This document shows, in pieces, positions 1 to 7,890 of a stretch of DNA of 52,979 nt. Both the position numbers and the translations under genes were made by a program. The notes below the pieces were generated by a model. The model saw only the letters and a program-made list of their open reading frames with translations. It made no database searches and was not told where the DNA came from. This DNA is from an uncultured Flavobacteriales bacterium (GTDB lineage Bacteria > Bacteroidota > Bacteroidia > Flavobacteriales_D > Sanyastnellaceae), in NCBI GenBank assembly GCA_937967465.1, contig CALBSW010000099.1, forward strand, positions 1 through 52,979, in the 5' to 3' direction. Within the stretch, counting starts at the first letter, position 1; each line of letters begins with the position of its first letter.

Positions 1-540
1 CGTGGTGCTCATGTCCTCGAAGTCCAACAGGCTCTTCCTCTTGTAGGTAGAGCCCACGGCATGCGCCGCATCGTAAATCACCTGGAGACCGTGCTTCTTT
101 GCGATGGCCGCGATGGCGTCCACATCACACGGCAAACCGTAGCAATGCGTGGCCACAATGGCCGTCGTCTTCGGCGTGATGGCCGCTTCGATCGCATCAG
201 GGTCGATGCACAGCGTGGTCGGCAAGACGTCCACAAAAACAGGGGTACAACGCTCCCAAACCAAGCTCGAGGTGGTCGCCACATAGCTGATGGGTGTGGT
301 GATGACTTCGCCCCCGATGCCCAATGCCTGGTAGGCCAACTGAAGGGCCACCGTTCCGTTGCCCACAACCTTGAGGTGGTCGACCCCCACCTGCTTGGCC
401 AAGCCCGCTTCGAATTCCTGCAGCACCGGACCGTCATTGGTCAACCAATTCCGATCCCAGATGCCGTGCAACAAATCGAACACCTCTTCACGGGGTGTCG
501 GAAACGGGAGGGTCACGGGAAGGGGACGGTGCGCCGACAT
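1..540 (-). CDS. DegT/DnrJ/EryC1/StrS-family sugar aminotransferase, N-terminal part (cut by window edge)
   Basis: PLP-dependent aminotransferase of nucleotide-sugar metabolism, N-terminal 180 residues only; the gene runs off the left edge. The translation starts MSAHRPLPVTLPFPTPREEV and contains the family's substrate/PLP region: a NGTVALQLA stretch, the GGEVITTPISYVATTSSL segment, a FVDVLPTTLCIDPDAIE strand-turn and YDAAHAVG, where the Asp should contact the PLP pyridine nitrogen. The PLP-binding lysine lies beyond the window. Start is the ATG at 540, 20 bases after the ruvC stop, so the two probably share a transcript. In this family the products are 3- or 4-amino sugars; which sugar cannot be read from this part. 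Fits the polysaccharide genes to the right. Confidence 0.9.
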   Translation of the reverse strand, partial: MSAHRPLPVTLPFPTPREEVFDLLHGIWDRNWLTNDGPVLQEFEAGLAKQVGVDHLKVVGNGTVALQLAYQALGIGGEVITTPISYVATTSSLVWERCTPVFVDVLPTTLCIDPDAIEAAITPKTTAIVATHCYGLPCDVDAIAAIAKKHGLQVIYDAAHAVGSTYKRKSLLDFEDMSTT

Positions 541-560
541 GCTGACAAGGTCGGACAAAA

Positions 561-1124
561 TCAGCGGGTGCGGCCGGGGTTTTCACGGACGAAGGCCGCC
601 CAACCGCCGCCCTTGCCGCCGAGGGTGGGCGTGCCCATCTCGTAGAGGTGACACAGCGCCACGGCGAGGCCGTCCGTCGCGTCGAGGTCGCGCGGCATGT
701 CGGCGTCCGGGATCTTCAGCGTGCGCTGCACCATGCCGGCCACTTGCTCCTTGGAGGCCGCACCCGATCCGGTGATGGCCTGCTTGACCCGGCGCGGGGC
801 GTATTCCGCCACCGGCACTTCCCGGACCAGCGCGGCGGCCAGCGCCACGCCTTGGGCCCGGCCGAGCTTGAGCATCGACTGCACGTTCTTGCCGAAGAAG
901 GGGGCCTCGACGGCGAAATGGTCCGGCGCATGGGCTTCGATCAAGCCGGCGCACCGCTCGTGGATGCGCTTGAGCTTGGCTGCCGGGTCCTTGACCTTGG
1001 ACAGGTGAAGGGCGCCCATCTCGAGGAGCTCAACCCGGTTGCGCGACCACGCCCGGATGACGCCATATCCCATGATGGTCGTTCCGGGGTCGATCCCGAG
1101 AATGATGGTGGGCTCGCTGGACAC
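561..1124 (-). CDS. ruvC: Holliday junction endodeoxyribonuclease RuvC
   Basis: Resolves four-way DNA junctions together with RuvAB. About 187 residues, normal for RuvC. The acidic active site is complete: Asp in GIDPGT near the N-terminus, Glu in HFAVEAPFFG, and the two C-terminal Asp in DLDATDGLAVALCH. The RNase H-like core also shows KLGRAQGVALAAA and the YAPRRVKQAITGSGAASKEQV segment. I place the start at GTG 1124 (MSSEPTIILGIDPGT) because the open frame upstream has no homology and a TTTTG stretch lies 6 bases before it, the spacing seen at other starts in this window. The aminotransferase follows 20 bases downstream on the same strand. Confidence 0.93.
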   Translation of the reverse strand: MSSEPTIILGIDPGTTIMGYGVIRAWSRNRVELLEMGALHLSKVKDPAAKLKRIHERCAGLIEAHAPDHFAVEAPFFGKNVQSMLKLGRAQGVALAAALVREVPVAEYAPRRVKQAITGSGAASKEQVAGMVQRTLKIPDADMPRDLDATDGLAVALCHLYEMGTPTLGGKGGGWAAFVRENPGRTR

Positions 1125-1205
1125 AACCGCAAAATGCAGGAGAACGGGCGCGAATTCACAGTGCGGGGTATGAAAATGTCCCCCTTCTTTTCCGGACTGT
1201 CCGCC

Positions 1206-1212
1206 TACCTTG
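1206..1212 (+). promoter_or_regulatory. Putative -7 element of the UPF0104 gene
   Basis: TACCTTG, a near match to the Bacteroidota -7 consensus TAnnTTTG, 5 bases before the ATG at 1218. Spacing implies a leaderless or almost leaderless transcript. Confidence 0.4.
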
Positions 1213-1217
1213 AACCC

Positions 1218-2165
1218 ATGTCGGACACGCCCACAACACGGCCTTCCAACGCGACAGTGGCTCCCTCTGGATGGGGGCTGCGCGTGCTCGGCATCCTCGT
1301 GCCCTTGGCCGTGGCCGCCGTCTTGCTCCGCCGCCAACTGGACGCTGTGCCCGCGTCGGCTTGGTCGTGGTCGGTCGAGCCGCTGTACTTCCTGGCGGCG
1401 TTGGCATTGGTTCCGGTGAATTGGGGGCTCGAAGGATTCAAGTGGGCGGAACTCATGCCGTGGGGCAAACTCGCGAGCCGGTTCCGACAGGTCTTGTACG
1501 GCACCGCCTGGTCGCTCATTGGCCCCCTGCGCTTGGGTGCGGTCGTGGGCCGGGTGGCGGCCGTCCACCCACGGCAACGTGGGCAAGCCGTTCGCGCTTT
1601 TGCCACGGCCAGCGTGTCCCAATGGTGGTGCACCATCACGGCCGCCGGACTGGCCCTCCTCGCCACCGATTGGTGGCTCCTGTCGGCACCCGTCCTCGGG
1701 CTGTCGGCGGTGGTGCTCGGCCTGTATTTCGGTTGGTCTCCCACCTTCTGGAAGTGGATCCGCAACACCCGCTGGACACGCCAATGGCGGGTGGCCCGGC
1801 GCATCGCCACCATTCGCAGGCGACGCGCGCTCAGTCTCAGCATCCTCCGCTATCTGGTGATGCTCGCGCAATTCGTACTGCTTCTGTGGGCCTTTGGTCA
1901 CCTTGACCATTGGGACATCGCCGACCAATTCATGGCCCAGATGGCAGGCGCAGCGGGCATGTGGGGCCTGACCTCGCTCGCCCCCTTCCCCCTGCTCGGC
2001 GACCTCGGCCTTCGCGAAGCCGCAGCCATGCTCACCCTGCCAACGCCACTCCCAGCGGATGTCACAGCCATCGTGGGGGCCACCCTGTCGTTGTGGGTGA
2101 TCAACCTGCTTCTGCCCGCCATCGTGGGGCTCATCTGGCAATGGTCGGTGTTCCGCCGGCGATAG
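1218..2165 (+). CDS. UPF0104 / lysylphosphatidylglycerol-synthase-TM (flippase-like) membrane protein
   Basis: Polytopic inner-membrane protein of 315 residues with about eight hydrophobic segments. The C-terminal half has the family hallmark: a proline-rich loop followed by LGDLGLREAAAML (PFPLLGDLGLRE, compare the usual P-PGG-G-RE). Members include the membrane half of MprF and carriers for lipid-linked glycans. This copy has no aminoacyl-transferase domain, so lysyl-lipid synthesis is not implied. Start chosen at ATG 1218, directly after a TACCTTG element; a longer start at 1170 is possible. The 3' end overlaps the family 2 glycosyltransferase by 25 bases, which suggests the two act on the same lipid or glycan. 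The substrate is unknown. Confidence 0.8.
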   Translation: MSDTPTTRPSNATVAPSGWGLRVLGILVPLAVAAVLLRRQLDAVPASAWSWSVEPLYFLAALALVPVNWGLEGFKWAELMPWGKLASRFRQVLYGTAWSLIGPLRLGAVVGRVAAVHPRQRGQAVRAFATASVSQWWCTITAAGLALLATDWWLLSAPVLGLSAVVLGLYFGWSPTFWKWIRNTRWTRQWRVARRIATIRRRRALSLSILRYLVMLAQFVLLLWAFGHLDHWDIADQFMAQMAGAAGMWGLTSLAPFPLLGDLGLREAAAMLTLPTPLPADVTAIVGATLSLWVINLLLPAIVGLIWQWSVFRRR

Positions 2166-3319
2166 ACAGCGAACTTGCAAGCGTGTTCGTGTGGTTTGTC
2201 GTCGCCGGTCTGATCCTGCTCGCCCATGGGGTGCAGGTCGTGCGGTGGCGCAAGGCCATGCAGGCGCCCTTCACCACGTCCGAGCTCTCTCCCGCACCCC
2301 ACATCGACCTCACGGTGGTGCTGCCCGTTCGGAATGAGGCCGACACCCTGCCCCTTTTGCTCTCCGACCTCGCGCTACAGACCCACCTGCCCAGCGAAGT
2401 CTTGGTGATCGACGACGCCTCGGACGACGGCACCCCGGACGTGGTCGAGCGCGGGACATTCCCCTTCCCCATCCACGTTTTGGCCAACCCCGGGCAGGGA
2501 AAGAAAGCCGGTCTGTCGGCCGGCATCCGGGAAGCCGCCTCCGATTGGGTGGTGCAGGTCGACGCCGACACCCGGGTGGGACCCGACGCCCTCGCCGCCG
2601 TGGCATCCGACATCGCGCGGCGCACCGAACGAGGCGACCCAATGGACATGGCCTTGCTGCCCCTCCGCCTCGCGCGGGATGCCCAGGGCCCGCCGAGAAA
2701 CCGATTCGACCGGCTGCAGGCCTTGGATTTCGCGGCCATGCAAGGCTGGGCCGTCGCCGCAGTGGACCGCAAGCAGGCGGCCATGGCCAGTGGAGGCGGC
2801 TGGGTGTGGCGGGCTGCGGGCTTCCCCCACGACCAACTGCGGCCCGAGCTGCCGAGCGGGGACGACGTGTTTTCGCTGGCGGCCCTCATCGAGCGGGGCG
2901 ACCAAGCGCGCGTGGGCCGCATCGCCCACCGGGCGGCCATGGTCTCCGCCCGTCCGATGGCCACCCTGCCCGAACTCGTGCACCAACGGGTCCGGTGGGG
3001 GGCCAAATCCATCCACTACCCCCAAGCCCTGTCCGAAGCCCGGCGCGTGGCATGGACCGTCGCGCTGGTGCACGCCGCAGGGCTGGCCCTGTTGGTCGGA
3101 TCGCCTTGGGTTGGACTGGGCTTCTGGGCTGTGAAAAGCGCGGTGGACATGGCCTACACGGCGCGGGTGGGACGGGCGTATGGGCTGTTTTCCGGTGGCC
3201 TGTGGCGCAGAAGCGTGGACCTGCTTTGGCTGGCGGTGCTGCACCCGGTTTTCATTGCCACCACCCTCCTTTTGATGCCCTTCCGAACGGCGCGGTGGAA
3301 GGGCCGGCCCGCCACCTAA
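2141..3319 (+). CDS. Family 2 glycosyltransferase, membrane-anchored
   Basis: 392-residue glycosyltransferase. An N-terminal membrane segment (VFVWFVVAGLILLAHGVQVV) precedes a GT-A domain: LTVVLPVRNEADTLPLLL, EVLVIDDASDDGTPDVV, then the metal-binding DxD-like VVQVDADTRV, and later SGDDVF and the acceptor-side QRVRWGAKS motif (Q-x-x-RW type of processive GT2 enzymes). Two or three hydrophobic segments follow residue 290. Start is ATG 2141 inside the end of the UPF0104 gene, so translation is probably coupled. Acceptor and donor sugars cannot be deduced. Confidence 0.88.
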   Translation: MVGVPPAIDSELASVFVWFVVAGLILLAHGVQVVRWRKAMQAPFTTSELSPAPHIDLTVVLPVRNEADTLPLLLSDLALQTHLPSEVLVIDDASDDGTPDVVERGTFPFPIHVLANPGQGKKAGLSAGIREAASDWVVQVDADTRVGPDALAAVASDIARRTERGDPMDMALLPLRLARDAQGPPRNRFDRLQALDFAAMQGWAVAAVDRKQAAMASGGGWVWRAAGFPHDQLRPELPSGDDVFSLAALIERGDQARVGRIAHRAAMVSARPMATLPELVHQRVRWGAKSIHYPQALSEARRVAWTVALVHAAGLALLVGSPWVGLGFWAVKSAVDMAYTARVGRAYGLFSGGLWRRSVDLLWLAVLHPVFIATTLLLMPFRTARWKGRPAT

Positions 3320-3323
3320 TTTG
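3317..3323 (+). promoter_or_regulatory. Putative -7 element overlapping the glycosyltransferase stop codon
   Basis: TAATTTG; its first three bases are the TAA stop of the gene ending at 3319. It ends 5 bases before the GTG start at 3329. Confidence 0.45.
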
Positions 3324-3328
3324 CCCCT

Positions 3329-4222
3329 GTGCAGACGGTCACCGCCTTCTTCCGACGCGAACCTGCCGCCCTCCTCGGCGCAGCTTGGATTGTGCTGTGG
3401 ACGGCGATCGCCCTGACCAGCGCGATGTGGCGACCGGACCCGAGCCAGTATGCCAACGACCAGCACCTCGAATGGTCGATGCTGCCGCCGGGCGCCACCG
3501 TGGACCTCGACAGCGGGGGCATTGCGGAAAACACCTTGCCCACCCGCACCTTCTGGCTGGGCACCGACCGGTTCGGGCGCGACTACCTGTCAAGGCTGGT
3601 GGCCGGATCCGGCCTGTCGCTGCTCGTGGGACTCGTGGCGGTCTTCCTGTCGCTGCTCATCGGGGTCCCGCTGGGCGCCTTTGCCGGCTACCTCGGCGGG
3701 CGCTTCGACGCCGTGGTGAGCTGGCTGCTGCAAGTCGTCTGGAGCATTCCGACGCTGCTGCTCGTCTTGGCCATCACCTTGGCCTTTGGCAAAGGGTTCG
3801 AACAGGTCTTTCTCGCCATCGGCCTGTCCATGTGGGTGGAAGTCGCCCGCGTGGTGCGGGGCCAGACCCTCGCCCTCCGGCACATCGAATGGGTCGAGGC
3901 CGGCCGCGTCCTCGGTTTGTCCACCCCACGCATCGTATTGGGCCACATTCTGCCCAACCTCGCCGGCCCCATTGCGGTCATCGCCAGCGCGAATTTTGCC
4001 GCCGCCATCCTCATCGAAGCCGGACTCAGCTTCATGGGCGTGGGGGCCCAAATTCCCATGCCCAGTTGGGGCAACCTCATCCGCGACCACTACAGCAGCA
4101 TCCTGACCGGCCACGCGCACCTCGCCCTGTTGCCAGGAGCGTGCATCGTCGGACTCGTGCTCGCCTTCAACGCCCTGTCCAACGCCCTCGCCCGCGCGTC
4201 CTCCCGACGCGGTGCGTCCTAA
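3329..4222 (+). CDS. DppC/OppC-like ABC transporter permease
   Basis: Inner-membrane permease of a peptide/nickel-type ABC importer, 297 residues. An N-terminal helix and periplasmic loop lead to the family signature GTDRFGRDYLSRLVAGSG, then five helices. The cytoplasmic EAA loop is clear: EAGRVLGLSTPRIVLGHILPN (EA...G...H-LPN), which docks on the ATPase. Start is GTG 3329, 5 bases after a TAATTTG element. The partner permease, ATPases and binding protein are not in this window, so it is an isolated subunit here. Substrate is unknown; oligopeptides are the family default. Confidence 0.88.
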   Translation: MQTVTAFFRREPAALLGAAWIVLWTAIALTSAMWRPDPSQYANDQHLEWSMLPPGATVDLDSGGIAENTLPTRTFWLGTDRFGRDYLSRLVAGSGLSLLVGLVAVFLSLLIGVPLGAFAGYLGGRFDAVVSWLLQVVWSIPTLLLVLAITLAFGKGFEQVFLAIGLSMWVEVARVVRGQTLALRHIEWVEAGRVLGLSTPRIVLGHILPNLAGPIAVIASANFAAAILIEAGLSFMGVGAQIPMPSWGNLIRDHYSSILTGHAHLALLPGACIVGLVLAFNALSNALARASSRRGAS

Positions 4223-4227
4223 CTTTC
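4220..4227 (+). promoter_or_regulatory. Putative -7 element overlapping the dppC-like stop codon
   Basis: TAACTTTC, one mismatch to TAnnTTTG; the TAA is the stop of the permease gene. It ends 5 bases before the ATG of the GDP-fucose synthase gene at 4233. Confidence 0.5.
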
Positions 4228-4232
4228 CACTG

Positions 4233-5177
4233 ATGAACGCCGATTCCCGCATCTACGTCGCCGGTCACCGCGGCATGGTCGGTCAAGCCCTCTGCCGGGC
4301 CCTGGCCCAAGCTGGGCTGCCCGACCCCATCACCTTCACGAGTGCGGACCTCGACCTGCGGGACCAGGCGGCCGTCCGCGCCATGATGGAGAAGGAGCGC
4401 CCGACGCACGTCTTCGTCGCGGCGGCCAAGGTGGGCGGCATCCACGCCAACAACGTGATGCGCGCGGAATTCCTGTACGACAACCTCATGATCGAGGCCA
4501 ACCTCATCCACGCTGCCCATGAAGTGGGCGTGGAGAAGTTGCTTTTCCTCGGGTCAAGCTGCATTTACCCCAAGCTCGCCGCGCAGCCCCTGACCGAATC
4601 GGCCCTCCTCACGGGTGCGCTGGAGCCCACCAACGAGCCCTATGCCATCGCCAAAATCGCCGGCATCAAGCTCTGCGAAGCCTACCGCGACCAGTACGGG
4701 GCCAACTTCATTTCGGCCATGCCGACCAACCTCTACGGACCCGGCGACAACTACGACCTGCAGAACAGCCACGTGGTCCCCGCCCTCTTGCGCAAATTCC
4801 ACGAAGCCAAGGCCTCGGGCGCAGCCACCGTCACCTGCTGGGGGTCCGGCTCGCCCCGCCGGGAATTCCTCCACGTCGACGACCTCGCCGCCGCTTGCCT
4901 GTTTCTCATGGAGGAATACGATGGGCGCGATTTCGTCAACGTCGGCACCGGGGACGACCTGCCCATCCGGGAGCTCGCAGAGAGGATCGCCCACATTGCC
5001 GGGTGTGACGGGGACATCGTCTGGGACACGGACAAACCCGATGGCACCCCGCGCAAACTCATGAATTGCGACCGGATTCACGCCCTTGGGTGGCGTCACC
5101 GCATTGCCCTCGAGGACGGACTTCGGACCGTGTATGAGGAATACCGCCAGAACCCGGACGCCGCCCGCGCCAAATGA
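4233..5177 (+). CDS. fcl: GDP-L-fucose synthase (GDP-4-keto-6-deoxymannose 3,5-epimerase/4-reductase)
   Basis: Converts the Gmd product GDP-4-keto-6-deoxy-mannose to GDP-L-fucose with NADPH. 314 residues, a normal size. SDR-type Rossmann start VAGHRGMVGQAL near residue 10; catalytic GSSCIYP (Ser and Cys), YAIAKIAG (Tyr-x3-Lys), and the His of NSHVVPALLRKFHEA are all present, as is the SPRREFLHVDDLA segment typical of this family. Start ATG 4233 follows a TAACTTTC element by 5 bases. Its partner gmd is at 23664. It overlaps the next gene by 4 bases (ATGA), so the outer-membrane barrel downstream is cotranslated. Confidence 0.95.
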   Translation: MNADSRIYVAGHRGMVGQALCRALAQAGLPDPITFTSADLDLRDQAAVRAMMEKERPTHVFVAAAKVGGIHANNVMRAEFLYDNLMIEANLIHAAHEVGVEKLLFLGSSCIYPKLAAQPLTESALLTGALEPTNEPYAIAKIAGIKLCEAYRDQYGANFISAMPTNLYGPGDNYDLQNSHVVPALLRKFHEAKASGAATVTCWGSGSPRREFLHVDDLAAACLFLMEEYDGRDFVNVGTGDDLPIRELAERIAHIAGCDGDIVWDTDKPDGTPRKLMNCDRIHALGWRHRIALEDGLRTVYEEYRQNPDAARAK

Positions 5178-6682
5178 TACTGCGTGCTGCCTTGGCCCTG
5201 ACGGCCATCCTCTCTGGATGTGCGGCGCAAGCCCAGATCATGGTGCCGGACCGGTTGCCGGATGGCCGCCGCCAGCCTGTCCTGAACACGCCAGCCGAAC
5301 GGGGCACCTTGCCCTTCGACACTTTGCGCACCCTGCCGGCCGACCACGGCGGCCGCGAGACATGGTGGCACCGGCACGCGCTGTTTGAAGAAGGTCCGAT
5401 CACGGTGGCCCTCGACCCGGCGCTGGACATCGCCCGCGAATGGCGCTACCGTCCTGGGGTTGACGGGGGCGAGACGCTCCAAACCGGCCACCGCAATGTG
5501 CGCGGTGTGCGCTATGCAGGCCAGGTGGACAACGTGGTCCGGTTCGGGGGGACCGTGCTGGAGATGCAGCGCCTGCTCGTGGGGCCGGAAGCCGAATATG
5601 TGGCCGCCACCGGACGGTATCCCGGCATGGGGCCAGGCAAAGTCCGCCCGGCGGAAGGCGGCCTGAATTCCATCGACCACAGCCTCGCAGAGGTCTGGTT
5701 TGACGCGCATCCAACCGAACGCTTGCGGGTCCAATGGGGCCTGGGAAGCACGGGAATGGGGCCCGGCATCCGCAACCTCCTGTGGAGTGCCGGCCGCGCA
5801 CCGGCGCCTTACCTCCTCCTCGAAGCGGACTTGGGACGCGGTTGGACCTACCGCTGGGCACAGTCCCGCCAACGCGGCCTCGAACGGTTGCCGGCCAACG
5901 GCGCGCGTGAGGGCCGCTACCATCCGCTCGGACTCGGGCTCCGCAGCCTCACCAAATCGTGGACCTTTTCGGACCACAGCCTTCACGTATCGGTGGTCTC
6001 TGCCCGATGGACCGACGCCCTGAGCCGCGGAACCGACCGCAGGGGCTGGCAGGATTGGTCGGCGGCCCTCGCTCCCTGGCACGTCCCTTCCGGCGAACGC
6101 CCTTGGTTCATCGGGGGCCACGACGGCGTGGACGTGCAATGGCGACGCCCCCACTCCACCTGGTACGGACAATTCAGGATGAACCCCGATCGCTTGACCG
6201 GCCTGACGGATGCCCTCGACCTGCAAGCGCCCCGACACGCCTTCATGGTGGGCCACGTGCGCCATGGAGAGCGGTGGACGGTGTGGACCGAATGGGCCCC
6301 CACCACCGGGTCCATGATGCAAGACCTGGACCCCAACCTACCGCATGATCTTCTGGGCATCCAGGACGCCTCACCCTGGCGCACGTCCTGGCGACAAGGG
6401 GCAGAGTGGCGGCTTGGGGGATGGACCCTCGCTACGGAGTTCGCCCAACTGCACGATGGGACTTGGAGCTGGAAAAACACCCTTTCGGTGCCTTCCGCCA
6501 GTGCAGATCCGACCACTCATGACCTTCGGAGCAGGCGGTCGAACAGATGGCCAAACCGGTGGTGGCCTGCCTTGGTGCCCTGGTCCCCGTTTGTCTCCAA
6601 CACCATATTATACGGAACAAACACCCGATTTTGGAGCGCAGGACTCTCCAGCCCCCTGTTTGCGCGGCGTCAGGTGTTTTGA
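5174..6682 (+). CDS. Wzi/RemB-like outer-membrane beta-barrel protein
   Basis: 502-residue exported protein with an N-terminal signal peptide (MILRAALALTAILSGCAAQAQ; a Cys in SGCAAQ also permits a lipoprotein reading). The rest alternates short aromatic, charged strands as expected for an outer-membrane barrel. A segment around residue 190 (GLGSTGMGPGIRNLLWSAGRAP) matches the conserved region of the capsule-assembly Wzi and gliding-associated RemB group. The start overlaps the fcl stop by 4 bases, so it is in the GDP-fucose synthase transcript, which supports a role in surface polysaccharide display. It ends RRQVF with no further domain. Assignment is to a family, not to a known activity. Confidence 0.72.
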   Translation: MILRAALALTAILSGCAAQAQIMVPDRLPDGRRQPVLNTPAERGTLPFDTLRTLPADHGGRETWWHRHALFEEGPITVALDPALDIAREWRYRPGVDGGETLQTGHRNVRGVRYAGQVDNVVRFGGTVLEMQRLLVGPEAEYVAATGRYPGMGPGKVRPAEGGLNSIDHSLAEVWFDAHPTERLRVQWGLGSTGMGPGIRNLLWSAGRAPAPYLLLEADLGRGWTYRWAQSRQRGLERLPANGAREGRYHPLGLGLRSLTKSWTFSDHSLHVSVVSARWTDALSRGTDRRGWQDWSAALAPWHVPSGERPWFIGGHDGVDVQWRRPHSTWYGQFRMNPDRLTGLTDALDLQAPRHAFMVGHVRHGERWTVWTEWAPTTGSMMQDLDPNLPHDLLGIQDASPWRTSWRQGAEWRLGGWTLATEFAQLHDGTWSWKNTLSVPSASADPTTHDLRSRRSNRWPNRWWPALVPWSPFVSNTILYGTNTRFWSAGLSSPLFARRQVF

Positions 6683-6772
6683 GAAAGGCGTGTAGGAATG
6701 TGCCCGCTCACAAAACATGGGTAACTCAAACAGGACCAAAGGCGTTAAATAGCAGACAGATAGCCCTACATT

Positions 6773-7858
6773 ATGAGCGCCTTAATCATGTCTGCTTCCA
6801 TCATCGCATTTGCCATTGTGATGCTGGGCATGCCTTCACTGATCCGGCTCGCCGTTCAGAAAAACCTGCTCGACGAGCCCCTCGAGGACCGAAAGGTTCA
6901 CCAGCGAAGTGTGCCCCGCCTGGGAGGAGTATTGGTGTTCATCGCGACGTTGGTGACCACCACGGCCATGGTGACACCGGAAGGCCCCACCGCCATCGCC
7001 TTCCTTCGCTTGGCTGCGGGCACCACGGTCCTCTTCTTCCTCGGCCTCAAGGACGACCTGTCCGACCTCGACCCCCTGAAAAAATTGGCTGCACAACTGA
7101 TCGTCGGCCTCATTCTCATTCTGGGCGGCGGGTTCGCCATTCAAGATTTCGGCGGACTGTTCGGCCTCGGCACCATTGGGACGGTCCCTTCCGTGCTCTT
7201 CTCCCTGTTCGTGTATGTGGTTGTGGTCAACTCGGTCAACCTCATCGACGGCATCGACACCCTCGCCAGCGGTTACGGTCTGCTCGCCACCATCGCGGGT
7301 GCCATGTGGTTCGGATTTACGGGTCAACCCGACCTGGCAACACTGTGCTTGGCACTGAGCGGTGCATTGGCAGGCTTCATCGTATTCAACATCAGCCCCG
7401 CCCGCATCTTTTTGGGAGACAGTGGCTCCCTCGTGTTGGGCATGATGCTCTACATCATCGCGACCGGCGTCATCTCCACCCCGGCTGAGCTCGTGCCGTC
7501 CATGTGGGACCACCGCTCCATGCCGGTGCTGGCCATGACGCTGTTGGCCTACCCCCTTGTGGACACCCTTCGCGCCTTCTCCCTGCGCCTCGCCCAGGGG
7601 CGTTCCCCATTCTCACCTGACCGCATCCACATCCACCACCGTTTGCTGGAATTGGGGTTGACCCACCTGCAAGCCGCTTTGACCATCCACCTCTACTCGG
7701 CTGGCATGGTGGCCCTCGGATTCTGGATGCCCGCCATGGATGTGACAGCCGCCTTCTTCATTCTGCTTGGCGTGGCCTTCTCGCTGCCCGTGATCGTCTG
7801 GACCATCGGCAAGCTTCGTCCGGCCAAGGCTGTGAACACTGCGGCCCGCACCTCCTGA
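6773..7858 (+). CDS. WecA/TagO/MraY-family undecaprenyl-phosphate sugar-1-phosphate transferase
   Basis: Polytopic membrane enzyme (361 residues, about ten or eleven helices) that transfers a HexNAc-1-phosphate to undecaprenyl phosphate to begin a glycan chain. Family motifs in order: RKVHQRSVPRLGG near residue 45, the magnesium-binding DD in FLGLKDDLSDLDPLKK, NSVNLIDGIDTLASG (the catalytic Asp), IFLGDSGSLVLG, and the cytoplasmic histidine cluster DRIHIHHRLLELGL, which marks the WecA/TagO branch rather than MraY. ATG 6773 is used; ATG 6788 is an alternative. The 90 bases upstream are AT-richer than their surroundings and probably hold its promoter. It lies between two RemB/Wzi-like barrels. 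Confidence 0.92.
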   Translation: MSALIMSASIIAFAIVMLGMPSLIRLAVQKNLLDEPLEDRKVHQRSVPRLGGVLVFIATLVTTTAMVTPEGPTAIAFLRLAAGTTVLFFLGLKDDLSDLDPLKKLAAQLIVGLILILGGGFAIQDFGGLFGLGTIGTVPSVLFSLFVYVVVVNSVNLIDGIDTLASGYGLLATIAGAMWFGFTGQPDLATLCLALSGALAGFIVFNISPARIFLGDSGSLVLGMMLYIIATGVISTPAELVPSMWDHRSMPVLAMTLLAYPLVDTLRAFSLRLAQGRSPFSPDRIHIHHRLLELGLTHLQAALTIHLYSAGMVALGFWMPAMDVTAAFFILLGVAFSLPVIVWTIGKLRPAKAVNTAARTS

Positions 7859-7878
7859 AGCGGCTCACTGCCGGCCGC

Positions 7879-7886
7879 TAGGTTTG
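7879..7886 (+). promoter_or_regulatory. -7 element, exact consensus
   Basis: TAGGTTTG is an exact TAnnTTTG match and is followed by CACC and then the ATG at 7891. With transcription beginning 4-7 bases after the element, the mRNA would start at or next to the start codon. Confidence 0.6.
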
Positions 7887-7890
7887 CACC

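Noticed and set aside
6683..6772. AT-richer spacer before the WecA-like gene, checked for tRNA or small RNA
   Set aside because: No cloverleaf, terminator or long inverted repeat could be made out; it is probably just promoter sequence.
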